64,000 nt of DNA from Microbacterium bovistercoris (lineage in GTDB: Bacteria; Actinomycetota; Actinomycetes; Actinomycetales; Microbacteriaceae): contig NZ_QUAB01000047.1 in assembly GCF_003387575.1 (NCBI RefSeq), positions 62,001 to 126,000 of the forward strand, written 5' to 3'. The notes below the pieces were generated by a model. It was not told where the DNA came from, made no database searches, and saw only the letters and a list, made by a program, of their open reading frames with translations. Positions 35,439 through 44,394 of this stretch are shown here, one piece after another (position 1 is the first letter of the stretch; each line of letters opens with the position of its first letter). The translations under genes and the position numbers were made by a program.

Positions 35439-36260
35439 ATGATCATCCTTGCGGCGACCCCGATCGGCAACCTCGGAGACGCGTCGCGCCGTCTCGTCGA
35501 AGTGCTCGAGAACGCCGAGATCGTCGCCGCGGAGGACACCCGCACGACGCAGCGGCTGCTGCAGGCGCTGCAGATCACGAATCGGCCGAAGCTGATCGCG
35601 CTGCACGACCACAACGAGAAGCACAAGGCGGCCGAGCTGGTCGCACTCGCCGCCGAGCAGGACATCGTCGTCGTCAGCGACGCAGGGATGCCCGCCGTCA
35701 GCGACCCGGGCTACGGCGTGGTCGCCGCGGCGGTCGAGGCCGGCGTCACGGTGACCGCGATCCCCGGACCGAGCGCGGTGCTCATGGCACTGGCGATCTC
35801 AGGCCTGCCCACGGATCGCTTCACGTTCGAGGGGTTCCTTCCTCGCAAGCCGGGGGAGCGGCGCTCGGCGCTCACCGCGCTGGCCTCCGAGCCTCGCACG
35901 ATGGTGTTCTTCGAATCGCCCTCCCGTCTGGCCGCCTCCCTCGCAGAGATGGGGGCGGCCTTCGGCGACGATCGCCGCATCGCCGTGTGCCGCGAGCTGA
36001 CGAAGCTCTACGAGGAGGTGCGCCGTGGCGTGGCATCCGAGCTGGTCGCGTGGGCCGAGCAGGGCGTCAAGGGCGAGATCGTCGTCGTCGTCGAGGGCGC
36101 TGCGCCGGTGGAGATCTCCGCAGAGGATGCGGCCGCCCAGGTGCAGGCACTCGTCGCATCCGGCGTGCGTCTGAAGGACGCCTGCGCCGAGGTCGCCGCG
36201 GCGACCGGCCTCAGCTCTCGCGATCTGTACCAGCAGGCGCTCGCCGCGAGGAAGGCGTGA
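35439..36260 (+). CDS. rsmI: 16S rRNA (cytidine-1402-2'-O)-methyltransferase
   Basis: A 273-residue SAM enzyme of the tetrapyrrole-methylase fold, methylating the 2'-OH of C1402 in 16S rRNA. Diagnostic motifs are LAATPIGNLGDAS, AEDTRTTQRLL, SDAGMPAVSDPG, AIPGPSAVLMAL, FEGFLPRKPGER and FFESPSRL. The ATG at 35439 follows -10 TAAGCT (35426-35431) by 7 bases. Its stop overlaps the GTG of the following kinase-like gene. Neighbourhood with pmt, metG and tatD is conserved in Actinobacteria. Confidence 0.94.
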   Translation: MIILAATPIGNLGDASRRLVEVLENAEIVAAEDTRTTQRLLQALQITNRPKLIALHDHNEKHKAAELVALAAEQDIVVVSDAGMPAVSDPGYGVVAAAVEAGVTVTAIPGPSAVLMALAISGLPTDRFTFEGFLPRKPGERRSALTALASEPRTMVFFESPSRLAASLAEMGAAFGDDRRIAVCRELTKLYEEVRRGVASELVAWAEQGVKGEIVVVVEGAAPVEISAEDAAAQVQALVASGVRLKDACAEVAAATGLSSRDLYQQALAARKA

Positions 36261-36892
36261 CCTTCTGGGCCGAGCTCGCCGAAGCGGTCGAGGGGGCCGT
36301 GGGTTCCGGCCGCCTCGTCGCGATCGACGGTGTCGACGGCAGCGGGAAGACACGCTTCGCCGCGAACCTGGCGGAGCGCATCTCGCGACCCGTCATCGTC
36401 ATCCACGCCGACGACTTCCTGAATCCGTCCCGCATCCGGCACGCTCGCGGCCGGCATTCGGAGGTCGGCTTCTGGGAGGACACCTACGACTACGGCGCCC
36501 TGCGTCGCGATGTGCTGGAGCCGCTCGGGCGCGGAGGCGACGGCTGGTACCGGCCGGTCGCCTACGACTCGGCGACCGACGAGCCGATGGTCGGCGAACT
36601 GCTGCACGCCGATCCGTCCGCACTCGTGCTGCTCGAGGGGATGTTCCTGCTGCGCGACGAGCTCACAGGCTGCTGGGACGCCTCGATCCACCTCGACGTC
36701 CCGTTCTCTGTGACGGCAGCGCGCATGGCGGTCCGCGACGGCAGCCACGCCGATCCCGAGCATCCGTCCATGCGCCGATACGTCGGCGGACAGCGGTTGT
36801 ACTTCGCGGCGGCGCAGCCGCGGGAGCGCGCCGACTTCGTCGTAGACAACAGCGACTTCGAGCGTCCCGTGCTGGTGTCGACCCGTCGCTGA
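36257..36892 (+). CDS. Uridine/nucleoside kinase-like P-loop protein
   Basis: A 211-residue P-loop NTPase. Walker A is GVDGSGKT at about residues 24-31, followed by VIHADDFLNPSRIRHARGRHSEVGFWEDTYD, which resembles the substrate loop of uridine kinase/phosphoribulokinase folds. LLEGMFLLRDEL and RYVGGQRLYFAAAQPRERADFVVDN complete the domain. It would phosphorylate a nucleoside or similar small substrate; the exact one is uncertain. It starts with GTG overlapping the rsmI stop (GTGA). Confidence 0.8.
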   Translation: MTFWAELAEAVEGAVGSGRLVAIDGVDGSGKTRFAANLAERISRPVIVIHADDFLNPSRIRHARGRHSEVGFWEDTYDYGALRRDVLEPLGRGGDGWYRPVAYDSATDEPMVGELLHADPSALVLLEGMFLLRDELTGCWDASIHLDVPFSVTAARMAVRDGSHADPEHPSMRRYVGGQRLYFAAAQPRERADFVVDNSDFERPVLVSTRR

Positions 36893-36963
36893 AAGACTCT
36901 GCGACGCGCTCGGCTCCGTGTGCGATACCCGGTGCTGTCGGCGGCTACCGGTACAGTCGCCGC

Positions 36964-37575
36964 GTGACCGACTCGCAGATCACCGCCGCCTACGACGCCA
37001 GGGCTGCGGAGTACATCGCGCTCGCCGGCGAGCTCGAGCAGATGGAAGCGCCCGACATCGAGCTGATCGGGCGCTGGCGCGACGGGACGTCCGGGCCGCT
37101 GCTGGACGCCGGATGCGGACCGGGACTCTGGACCGCGTTCCTGCACGACGGCGGGCGCGAGGTGCGGGGGATCGACCTGTCCGAGGAGTTCATCGCGGCC
37201 GCGCGGCTGCGTCACCCCGGCATCGAGTTCCAGGTCGGCTCGTTCCGTGAGCTGCCTTTTGCGGATGCGTCGTTCGGCGGCCTCCTCGCCTGGTACTCGC
37301 TCATCCACACTCCGCCCGAGGACCTGACAGGGATCCTCGCGGAGTTCGCCCGCGTGCTGGCGCCCGGCGGCAGCATCCTGATCGGCTTCTTCGACGGCGA
37401 GCCGCGCCTGCCCTTCGCGCATGCCGTCGCGCCCGCCTACTACTGGGATGCTGCGTCGCTGACCGCTCTGCTGGATGCCGCGGGTCTGACCGTCACCGCG
37501 TCCGACCGCCGTGACCGCGCCCCGGGCGCGATCAGCACCCGCCCGCACGGGTCGGTGACGGCCATCCGGCGTTGA
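36964..37575 (+). CDS. Class I SAM-dependent methyltransferase
   Basis: A 203-residue methyltransferase. Motif I is LLDAGCGPGLWTAFL (about residues 42-56), then GIDLSEEFIAAAR, VGSFRELPFADASFGGLLAWYSLIH and EFARVLAPGGSILIGFFDGE, the usual small-molecule methylase arrangement (Methyltransf_11/25). Substrate unknown. GTG start at 36964 with -10 TACAGT (36952-36957) 6 bases upstream, so leaderless. Confidence 0.88.
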   Translation: MTDSQITAAYDARAAEYIALAGELEQMEAPDIELIGRWRDGTSGPLLDAGCGPGLWTAFLHDGGREVRGIDLSEEFIAAARLRHPGIEFQVGSFRELPFADASFGGLLAWYSLIHTPPEDLTGILAEFARVLAPGGSILIGFFDGEPRLPFAHAVAPAYYWDAASLTALLDAAGLTVTASDRRDRAPGAISTRPHGSVTAIRR

Positions 37576-37635
37576 CCGGCATCCGCACCGGTCACGCGGA
37601 AAACACCTACCCCGATCCCGCCTAGAATCGAACCC

Positions 37636-39228
37636 ATGCCCGCAGGCGAATCGTTCTACATCACCACGCCGATCTACTACCCCAGCGACGTGCCGCACAT
37701 CGGCCACGGCTACACGACCGTCGCCGTGGACACTCTCGCGCGCTGGCACCGCCAGTCGGGCGATGACACCTGGATGCTCACCGGCACCGACGAGCACGGC
37801 CAGAAGATGCTGCGGGCTGCAGCGGCCAACAACGTCACGCCGCAGGAGTGGGTGGACAAGCTCGTCACCGAGAGCTGGTTCCCGCTGCTGAAGACGCTGG
37901 ATGTCGCCAACGACGACTTCATCCGCACCACGCAGGAGCGGCACGAGACCAACGTGCAGGTCTTCTTCCAGAAGCTCTACGACGCGGGCTACATCTATGC
38001 CGGCGAGTACGAGGCGCTGTACTGCGTGGGCTGTGAGGAGTTCAAGCCCGAGTCCGAAATCGTCGACGGCACGGGTCCGTTCGAGGGCCTGAAGGTCTGC
38101 GCGATCCACTCCAAGCCCCTCGAGCTGCTGCAGGAGAAGAACTACTTCTTCAAGCTCAGCGAGTTCCAGGACCGCCTGCTCGAGCTGTACAAGACCGAGC
38201 CCGACTTCGTGCGCCCCGACTCGGCGCGCAACGAGGTCGTCTCGTTCGTCAGCCAGGGACTGAAGGACCTGTCGATCTCGCGGTCGACCTTCGACTGGGG
38301 CATCCCGCTGCCGTGGGACTCCTCGCACGTCATCTACGTGTGGGTCGACGCGCTGCTGAACTACGCCACCGCGATCGGCTACGGCGCCGATGACCCTTCG
38401 TCGGGCTCAGGGACCGAGTTCGACCGTCGCTGGCCCGGCTACCACGTGGTCGGCAAGGACATCCTGCGCTTCCACGCCGTGATCTGGCCGGCCATGCTGA
38501 TGGCCGCGGGCCTCGACGTGCCCAAGGGCGTGTTCGCGCACGGCTGGCTGCTGGTCGGGGGCGAGAAGATGTCGAAGTCCAAGCTCACCGGCATCGCGCC
38601 GACCGAGATCACCGACGTGTTCGGCTCGGACGCGTACCGCTTCTACTTCCTGTCCGCGATCGCCTTCGGGCAGGATGGCTCGTTCTCCTGGGAAGACCTG
38701 TCGGCCCGTTACCAGGCCGAGCTCGCGAACGGGTTCGGCAACCTGGCATCCCGCACGATCGCGATGATCGAGAAGTACTTCGACGGCGTCGTGCCGACGC
38801 CGTCCGAGTACACCGAGCAGGATCTCGCCGTGCAGAAGGTCGTCGCGGATGCGGCGAAGAATGCGGATGCCGCGATCGCCAGCTTCCGCATCGACGAGGG
38901 CATCCGTGCGATCTGGACGATCGTCGACGAGCTGAACGGCTACATCACCGAGAACGAGCCGTGGGCGCTGGCCCGCGACGAGGAGAAGCGCGACCGCCTG
39001 GCGACCGTGCTGTACACCTGCGCCGACGGCCTGCGGGCGCTCGCGGTGCTGCTGTCGCCGGTGATGCCGCAGTCCACCCAGAAGCTCTGGGAGGCGCTCG
39101 GTGCAGAGTCGCTCGGTGCGCTCACCGCGCAGCCGATCCGCGAGGCCGGCTCCTGGGGCGTCCTGCAGCCGGGCACGCAGGTGAGCGCCCTCGCGCCGCT
39201 GTTCCCCCGCGTGGAGCAGACCGCCTGA
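37636..39228 (+). CDS. metG: Methionyl-tRNA synthetase
   Basis: A 530-residue class I aminoacyl-tRNA synthetase charging tRNA-Met. The HIGH motif is in PSDVPHIGHGY (about residues 16-26), the KMSKS motif in GGEKMSKSKLTG, and a zinc-knuckle remnant at YCVGCEEFKPE. The C-terminal tRNA-binding extension of some bacterial forms is absent, as usual in actinobacteria. An in-frame repeat copy inserts DDPSSGSGTEF near residues 253-262. A -10 TAGAAT (37623-37628) precedes the ATG by 7 bases. tatD follows after 3 bases. Confidence 0.96.
   Translation: MPAGESFYITTPIYYPSDVPHIGHGYTTVAVDTLARWHRQSGDDTWMLTGTDEHGQKMLRAAAANNVTPQEWVDKLVTESWFPLLKTLDVANDDFIRTTQERHETNVQVFFQKLYDAGYIYAGEYEALYCVGCEEFKPESEIVDGTGPFEGLKVCAIHSKPLELLQEKNYFFKLSEFQDRLLELYKTEPDFVRPDSARNEVVSFVSQGLKDLSISRSTFDWGIPLPWDSSHVIYVWVDALLNYATAIGYGADDPSSGSGTEFDRRWPGYHVVGKDILRFHAVIWPAMLMAAGLDVPKGVFAHGWLLVGGEKMSKSKLTGIAPTEITDVFGSDAYRFYFLSAIAFGQDGSFSWEDLSARYQAELANGFGNLASRTIAMIEKYFDGVVPTPSEYTEQDLAVQKVVADAAKNADAAIASFRIDEGIRAIWTIVDELNGYITENEPWALARDEEKRDRLATVLYTCADGLRALAVLLSPVMPQSTQKLWEALGAESLGALTAQPIREAGSWGVLQPGTQVSALAPLFPRVEQTA
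38394..38415 (+). repeat. Short repeat family copy in metG (PSSGSGTE)
   Basis: CCCTTCGTCGGG followed by CTCAGGGACC, one change from the short-family consensus, read in the same frame as all other copies to give DPSSGSGTE. Confidence 0.8.
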
Positions 39229-39231
39229 CAC

Positions 39232-40125
39232 ATGGCCGACACCTACGTGCGTGAGCGCTCGTCCGACGGGCGCAAGGATCTGCGCTACCCGCCGGCGCCG
39301 GAGCCGCTCACCGTGCCGGTGTACGACAACCATGCCCACCTGGAGATCACCGACGGCCCTTCGACAGGCTCAGGGACCCAGGGGCTGAGCCTGACCGAGC
39401 AGCTGGACAGGGCGGCCGCCGTCGGGATCGCCGGCGTCGTGCAGGCATCCGGCGACATCGAGTCGTCGCGCTGGGCTGTGGCCGCCGCTGAGCAGGATTC
39501 CCGGCTGCTGGCCGCCGTCGCGATCCATCCCAACGACGCTCCCGTCTACGCGGCAGAAGGACGCCTGGATGAGGCCATCGCGGTGATCGACGAGCTCGCC
39601 GCGCATCCGCGCACCCGCGCGATCGGCGAGACCGGGCTGGACTACTTCCGCACCGATGAGCCGGGCCGTCCTGCGCAGCACGAGTCCTTCGAGGCGCATA
39701 TCGCATTGGCCAAGAAGCACGGCATCGCGATGCAGATCCACGACCGAGACGCCCACGACGACGTGCTCGAGACTCTCGCCAGGGTGGGCGCCCCGGAGAA
39801 GACGGTGTTCCACTGCTTCTCCGGAGACGACGCGATGGCGCGGGTGGCGGCGGAGGCCGGGTACTGGCTCTCCTTCGCCGGCAACGTCACGTTCAAGAAC
39901 GCGCAGAACCTGCGCGATGCCCTGCACGTGACTCCGCTGGACCGCATCCTCGTCGAGACGGATGCTCCGTTCCTCACTCCCGTGCCGCTGCGCGGCCGCC
40001 CCAACGCGCCCTACCTCGTGCCGATCACCGTGCGCTTCATGGCCGCGGAGCTCGGCGTCGACCTCGACGAGCTCTGTGTGCAGCTCGCGGCGAACACGCT
40101 CGCCGTATACGGCTCATTCGACTGA
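39232..40125 (+). CDS. tatD: TatD family metal-dependent hydrolase / DNase
   Basis: A 297-residue TIM-barrel hydrolase. Metal ligands appear in order: YDNHAHLEI (H-x-H), AIGETGLDYFR (Glu), MQIHDRDAHDD (His), FHCFSGDD (His) and VETDAPFLTP (Asp). TatD proteins act as 3'-5' exonucleases or D-aminoacyl hydrolases. A short repeat copy adds DGPSTGSGTQG near residues 41-50. It follows metG by 3 bases, as in many genomes, and its 3' end overlaps the convergent sugar porter by 12 bases. The rpfB gene often found next in actinobacteria is missing. Confidence 0.92.
   Translation: MADTYVRERSSDGRKDLRYPPAPEPLTVPVYDNHAHLEITDGPSTGSGTQGLSLTEQLDRAAAVGIAGVVQASGDIESSRWAVAAAEQDSRLLAAVAIHPNDAPVYAAEGRLDEAIAVIDELAAHPRTRAIGETGLDYFRTDEPGRPAQHESFEAHIALAKKHGIAMQIHDRDAHDDVLETLARVGAPEKTVFHCFSGDDAMARVAAEAGYWLSFAGNVTFKNAQNLRDALHVTPLDRILVETDAPFLTPVPLRGRPNAPYLVPITVRFMAAELGVDLDELCVQLAANTLAVYGSFD
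39357..39378 (+). repeat. Short repeat family copy in tatD (PSTGSGTQ)
   Basis: A perfect consensus copy (starts CCCTTCGACAGG, ends CTCAGGGACC) in the sense direction, encoding PSTGSGT in TatD just after the metal-binding first strand. Confidence 0.85.
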
Positions 40126-41580
40126 CGGCGCCGGGTCCTTCGGAGTGAAGAAGAGCGTCTCGGTCTGCTCGAGTTCCATGCCCTTCGTCTCGGGGATGCG
40201 CCACAGCACGAACACGAACGACAGTGCGGCGAACAGCGCGTACATGCCGTAGGTGAGCGGCAGCGACCACGCGGACATCGCCGGGAAGCTGACAGTGATC
40301 AGGAAGTTGGCGATCCACTGCGCGCCCGCGGCGACGCCGAGCGCCTTGCCGCGGATGCGGCTCGGGAAGATCTCGCCCAGCAGCACCCACACCACCGGAC
40401 CCCACGATGCTCCGAAGCCGATCACGAACAGATTCGCCGCGACCAGTGCGATCGGGCCCCACGGGGCGGGCAGAGTGACCGCGCCGTCTGCGCCGGTCAC
40501 CGAGAACGCGAAGCACACCGCCATCGCGCCCAGTGCGACGGCCATGATCGCCGAGCCGGTGAGCAGGATGGGCTTGCGGCCGACCCGGTCCACCAGGAAG
40601 ATCGCGACGAGCGTGACGAGCACGTTGACGATGCCGGTGATCACGCTGATGCCGAAGGAGTCGCTCTCTGCGAATCCGACGGACTGCCAGAGCGTCGTGG
40701 AGTAGTAGAAGATGACGTTGATGCCGACGAACTGCTGGAACGTCGACAGGATGATGCCGATCCACACGATCGGCTGCAGGCCGAGCGCCTTGCCTCGCAG
40801 CGAAACCCCCGCGTTGCGTCGGTCGGTCTCGATCGCGGTGGTCAGCTCATTCATGGTCTTGTCGAGATCGACCGGCGGCACCAGTCGGGCGAAGATCGCG
40901 CGGGCCTCGTCGGAGCGCCCCTGGGCGATCAGATACCTCGGCGACTCCGGCACGGTGAATGACAGGATGCCGTAGACGGCGGCGGGGATGACGCCCACGA
41001 TGAACATCCACCGCCAGGCATCCAGTCCGAACCAGAGCGGGCTGTCGGCGGTGCCCGCCGACCACGCCAACAGGGCGTCGGAGAGCAGGGCGATGAAGAT
41101 GCCGAAGGTGATCGCCAGCTGCTGCAGGGAGGCGAGCCCTCCGCGGATCTGCTTGGGTGCGATCTCGGCGATGTAGGCCGGTGCCACCACGGAGGCGATG
41201 CCGATGCCGAGTCCGCCGATCACCCGCCAGAGTGCGAGGTCCCAGACGGCGAAGGCGAGGCCCGAGCCGAGCGAGCTGACGAAGAACATGATGGCGCCGA
41301 GGAACATCACCCGCAGGCGCCCCCAGCGGTCGGCGAGGTTGCCGGCGATGACGGCGCCGGCCGCACAGCCGAGAAGCGCGATCGCCACGACGAAGCCGGT
41401 CACGACCGAGTTCAGCGCGAAGTCGTGCTGGATCGAGTCGACGGCGCCGTTGATCACCGAGGAGTCGAAGCCGAACAGGAATCCGCCGACGGCAGCCGCG
41501 ACGGAGAGCCCGATCGCACGGCGCCCGTACGGGCCGCGCAGCGTGAATGATCCGGTGGGAACTGCATCCGAGGCGCTCAT
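40114..41580 (-). CDS. Sugar porter family MFS transporter
   Basis: A 488-residue 12-helix permease. Sugar-porter motifs are GGFLFGFDSSVINGA (helix 1), NLADRWGRLRVMFLG (loop 2-3), DAWRWMFIVGVIPA, VPESPRYLIAQG (end of the first half), LVDRVGRKPILLTG and a C-terminal RIPETKGMELEQTE. It imports a hexose, pentose or inositol with protons. The ATG at 41580 is chosen because -10 TATTGT (41588-41593, minus strand) ends 7 bases upstream; a longer start would be encoded by the promoter. It sits inside the otherwise conserved metG-tatD-rsmA-ispE block. Confidence 0.92.
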   Translation of the reverse strand: MSASDAVPTGSFTLRGPYGRRAIGLSVAAAVGGFLFGFDSSVINGAVDSIQHDFALNSVVTGFVVAIALLGCAAGAVIAGNLADRWGRLRVMFLGAIMFFVSSLGSGLAFAVWDLALWRVIGGLGIGIASVVAPAYIAEIAPKQIRGGLASLQQLAITFGIFIALLSDALLAWSAGTADSPLWFGLDAWRWMFIVGVIPAAVYGILSFTVPESPRYLIAQGRSDEARAIFARLVPPVDLDKTMNELTTAIETDRRNAGVSLRGKALGLQPIVWIGIILSTFQQFVGINVIFYYSTTLWQSVGFAESDSFGISVITGIVNVLVTLVAIFLVDRVGRKPILLTGSAIMAVALGAMAVCFAFSVTGADGAVTLPAPWGPIALVAANLFVIGFGASWGPVVWVLLGEIFPSRIRGKALGVAAGAQWIANFLITVSFPAMSAWSLPLTYGMYALFAALSFVFVLWRIPETKGMELEQTETLFFTPKDPAPSVE

Positions 41581-41643
41581 GCGAGCCACAATACCCACGC
41601 ACCAGGGTCAAGCGACCGATTCGCGGACCACTAATCTGGGCGG

Positions 41644-42222
41644 GTGCGCTTCCTCGACGAGATCACCCTGCAGGACGACTTCGTGCGGCTGGAGCCGCTC
41701 GGACACCAGCATGCCGAGGACCTGGCACGCGCCGCAGCGACGATCAGGAACGCCTGGTACACCTCCATCCCCGCACCAGAGGACGTTCCCGCCGAGATCG
41801 ACAGGCGTCTCGGTATGCGGGATACGGGCACGATGAACCCCTTCGCCGTGCGCCGCATCTCCACCGGCGAGGTCGTCGGCACGACGACGTACTGCAACAT
41901 CGACCAGCCGAACCGACGCGTGGAGATCGGCTACACCTGGCTCGGCACCGCCGCGCACGGCACCGAGGTGAACCCGGCGATGAAGCGCCTCATGCTGGCG
42001 CACGCCTTCGACACCTGCGACGCGATCGCCGTTTCGCTGATGACGCACTTCCACAATCGCCAGTCACGGGCGGCGATCGAGCGTCTCGGCGCCAGGCTCG
42101 ACGGCATCCTGCGCAATCACCGGATCATGCCGGACGGATCGCTGCGTGACACCGCCGCGTACTCGATCCTGCCGCACGAGTGGCCGGCGGTGCGCAACGG
42201 GCTGGACGCCCGGCTGGTCTAG
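41644..42222 (+). CDS. GNAT family acetyltransferase (RimJ/RimL-like)
   Basis: A 192-residue protein with FVRLEPLGHQHAEDLARAA at the start, then VVGTTTYCNIDQPNRRVEIGYTWLG and NPAMKRLMLAHAFDTCDAIAVSLMTHFHNRQSRAAIERLGAR. This is the Acetyltransf_3 arrangement used on ribosomal-protein N-termini or small molecules. Starts with GTG at 41644, with -10 TAATCT (41632-41637) 6 bases upstream. Its 3' end overlaps the convergent MFS gene by 4 bases. Confidence 0.87.
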   Translation: MRFLDEITLQDDFVRLEPLGHQHAEDLARAAATIRNAWYTSIPAPEDVPAEIDRRLGMRDTGTMNPFAVRRISTGEVVGTTTYCNIDQPNRRVEIGYTWLGTAAHGTEVNPAMKRLMLAHAFDTCDAIAVSLMTHFHNRQSRAAIERLGARLDGILRNHRIMPDGSLRDTAAYSILPHEWPAVRNGLDARLV

Positions 42223-43484
42223 TCCTCCGACGCGGTCTCCGCGCCGATCGCCGGGGGAGCGGCGGCGACATGGCCGATCGAGCGCCACATCAGCAGGAGC
42301 GTGATCGCGGCTCCGGCGAAGGCGAACCACCACGGAGCGGTCAGGCCCCAGAACTGCGCGATGACGCCGCCGAGCGCCTGGCCCAGCACCATGCCGCCGA
42401 ACACGCCGACCATGTTCACGGAGCCGACCCGACCCTGCAGTTCGTGCGGCACGAGCCTCTGACGCACTGTGGTCGAGATCGTGCCCCAGACGAAGGCGTA
42501 CGCGCCGAACACGAACAGGATCACCAGAGCCACCCACCCGGTCGTGGTCAGCGCCATGGCGAGATGCATCAGCACTTCGAGAGTCAGGCAGACCCGCATC
42601 AGCGTCGCGAAAGACACGTGCCGCTCGAGCCACCCGAAGCTTCCGGTCGCCAGCAGACCGCCGAGAGCCGAGGCGGTGGTCAGCGCTCCGTAGCCGACCG
42701 GTCCCATCCCGAGGTGCTCGGTCGCGTACAGGACGAGCACGCCCCAGGGTGCTGCCCAGGTGATGTTGAACACCAGGATGACGATGATGAGCGTGCGCAC
42801 CGGCTTGTTGTGCCAGGTCCAGCGGATGCCCTCCGCGATGTCGTGACGGATGTGCGTCTTCCCCGCATCCGTCCCCTCCCTGGCAGGGATGGGCTGCCTG
42901 GCGATGCGGGAGACGAGCAGCACCGCCACCGACACGCAGAGCACCTGCAGCACGAACGGCCAGAACGACCCGATCGCGAAGAGGAAGGCGCCGAGCGGAG
43001 GGCCGGCGAGCTGGTTCGCCACGAGGAACCCGGCCTGCAGACGGGCGTTGCCGATTCCGAGGTCGGCCGGCTTCACCATCATCGGCAGCAGCGTGCTGCT
43101 GGTGGTGTCTGCGAAGACCTCCGCCGTGCCGTACAGGAACGAGACGGCGAGCACGATCCACACATTCGCCGTCCCGGTGATCAGGAAGATCACGAGCGCG
43201 AGCACCACCACCGCCCGGATGCCGTTGGACAGCATGACCAGCATCCGCCGTTCCACGCGATCGGCGATCGCACCGGCGTAGAGGCCGAAGAGAAGCCAGG
43301 GCAGGAACTGCAGCATCGCGCCGGACGCCACCAGGATCGGCGACGACGTCATGGATGCGATCAGCAGGGGAGCAGCGGCGAGGGCGATGCCGTCGCCCAC
43401 GTTGCTCGTCCATGCGGCGGACATCAGCCAGCGGAAGTCTCTGCCCAGACGGCGAGGTGCGATCAGTTCGCCGAGGGAGGTCAC
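42219..43484 (-). CDS. MFS transporter (MFS_3 / EntS-like exporter)
   Basis: A 421-residue 12-helix transporter. The N-terminal FRWLMSAAWTSNVGDGIALAAAPLLIASMT and YAGAIADRVERRMLVMLSNGIRA match the MFS_3 family, whose members export siderophores, antibiotics or other small molecules. The second half has VLYATEHLGMGPVGYGALTTA and VPHELQGRVGSVNMVGVFGGM. The substrate is unknown. Start GTG at 43484 with -10 TAGGAT (43491-43496, minus strand) 6 bases upstream. Divergent from rsmA. Confidence 0.88.
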   Translation of the reverse strand: MTSLGELIAPRRLGRDFRWLMSAAWTSNVGDGIALAAAPLLIASMTSSPILVASGAMLQFLPWLLFGLYAGAIADRVERRMLVMLSNGIRAVVVLALVIFLITGTANVWIVLAVSFLYGTAEVFADTTSSTLLPMMVKPADLGIGNARLQAGFLVANQLAGPPLGAFLFAIGSFWPFVLQVLCVSVAVLLVSRIARQPIPAREGTDAGKTHIRHDIAEGIRWTWHNKPVRTLIIVILVFNITWAAPWGVLVLYATEHLGMGPVGYGALTTASALGGLLATGSFGWLERHVSFATLMRVCLTLEVLMHLAMALTTTGWVALVILFVFGAYAFVWGTISTTVRQRLVPHELQGRVGSVNMVGVFGGMVLGQALGGVIAQFWGLTAPWWFAFAGAAITLLLMWRSIGHVAAAPPAIGAETASED

Positions 43485-43519
43485 CGCATGATCCTACGGG
43501 TATACGCGAGAATGAACAC

Positions 43520-44362
43520 ATGACCGTCTCCCTGCTCGGCGCCGCCGACATCCGCCGTCTCGCCGCAGAGCTCGACGTCACCCCCACCAAGAAGCTCGGC
43601 CAGAACTTCGTCGTAGACGCCAACACCGTGCGCAAGATCGTGCACGCGGCCGGAGTGCAGGCGGGGGAGCGGGTCGTGGAGATCGGTCCCGGACTGGGGT
43701 CGCTGACCCTCGCGATCCTCGAGACCGGAGCATCCGTCACCGCCGTGGAGATCGACCACCGTCTCGCCGAGCGGCTGCCGGAGACAGCGCGCGAGCAGGG
43801 CGTGCCGGATGGCGCGCTCACGGTCGTCGATGCGGATGCGCTGCGAGTGACCGAGCTGCCCGGCGATCCGCAGGTGCTCGTCGCGAATCTGCCGTACAAC
43901 GTGTCGGTGCCGGTGCTGCTGCACTTCCTCGAGACGTTTCCCGGCATCGCACGCGGCGTGGTGATGGTGCAGGCCGAGGTCGCGGAGCGTCTCGCGGCGA
44001 AGCCCGGATCGAAGATCTACGGGGCCCCCAGCGTCAAGGCCGCCTGGTACGGCCCCTGGAACCTGCGCGGCACGGTGTCACGTCAGGTGTTCTGGCCGGT
44101 CCCGAACGTCGACAGCCTGCTGGTCGGTTTCGAGCGGGATGCGCAGCCGCGCGGCTCCGAAGACGAGCGCCGCCGTACCTTCGAGATCGTGGACGCCGCT
44201 TTCAACCAGCGCCGCAAGATGCTCCGCCAGGCGCTCTCCGGCCTGTTCGGCAGCTCGGCCGCGGCATCCGCCATTCTGGAGTCCGCCGGGGTGGCCCCCA
44301 CCGCCCGCGGCGAGGATCTCGCGGTCGACGACTACCACCGCGTCGCGCTCGCCGCCGGCTGA
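43520..44362 (+). CDS. rsmA: 16S rRNA (adenine-1518/1519-N6)-dimethyltransferase
   Basis: A 280-residue KsgA-type methylase dimethylating two adjacent adenines of 16S rRNA. Motifs are TKKLGQNFVVD, VEIGPGLGSLTLAIL (SAM motif I), AVEIDHRLAERL, VLVANLPYNVSVPVLLHFLE (NLPY catalytic motif) and VVMVQAEVAERLAAKPGSK, with WPVPNVDSLLVGF at the end. The ATG at 43520 is preceded by a weak -10 GAGAAT (43508-43513). ispE normally follows directly; here an aldo/keto reductase gene lies between. Confidence 0.95.
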   Translation: MTVSLLGAADIRRLAAELDVTPTKKLGQNFVVDANTVRKIVHAAGVQAGERVVEIGPGLGSLTLAILETGASVTAVEIDHRLAERLPETAREQGVPDGALTVVDADALRVTELPGDPQVLVANLPYNVSVPVLLHFLETFPGIARGVVMVQAEVAERLAAKPGSKIYGAPSVKAAWYGPWNLRGTVSRQVFWPVPNVDSLLVGFERDAQPRGSEDERRRTFEIVDAAFNQRRKMLRQALSGLFGSSAAASAILESAGVAPTARGEDLAVDDYHRVALAAG

Positions 44363-44394
44363 GTGCGCTACCGCTGAGCCGGTAATCTGGCGGG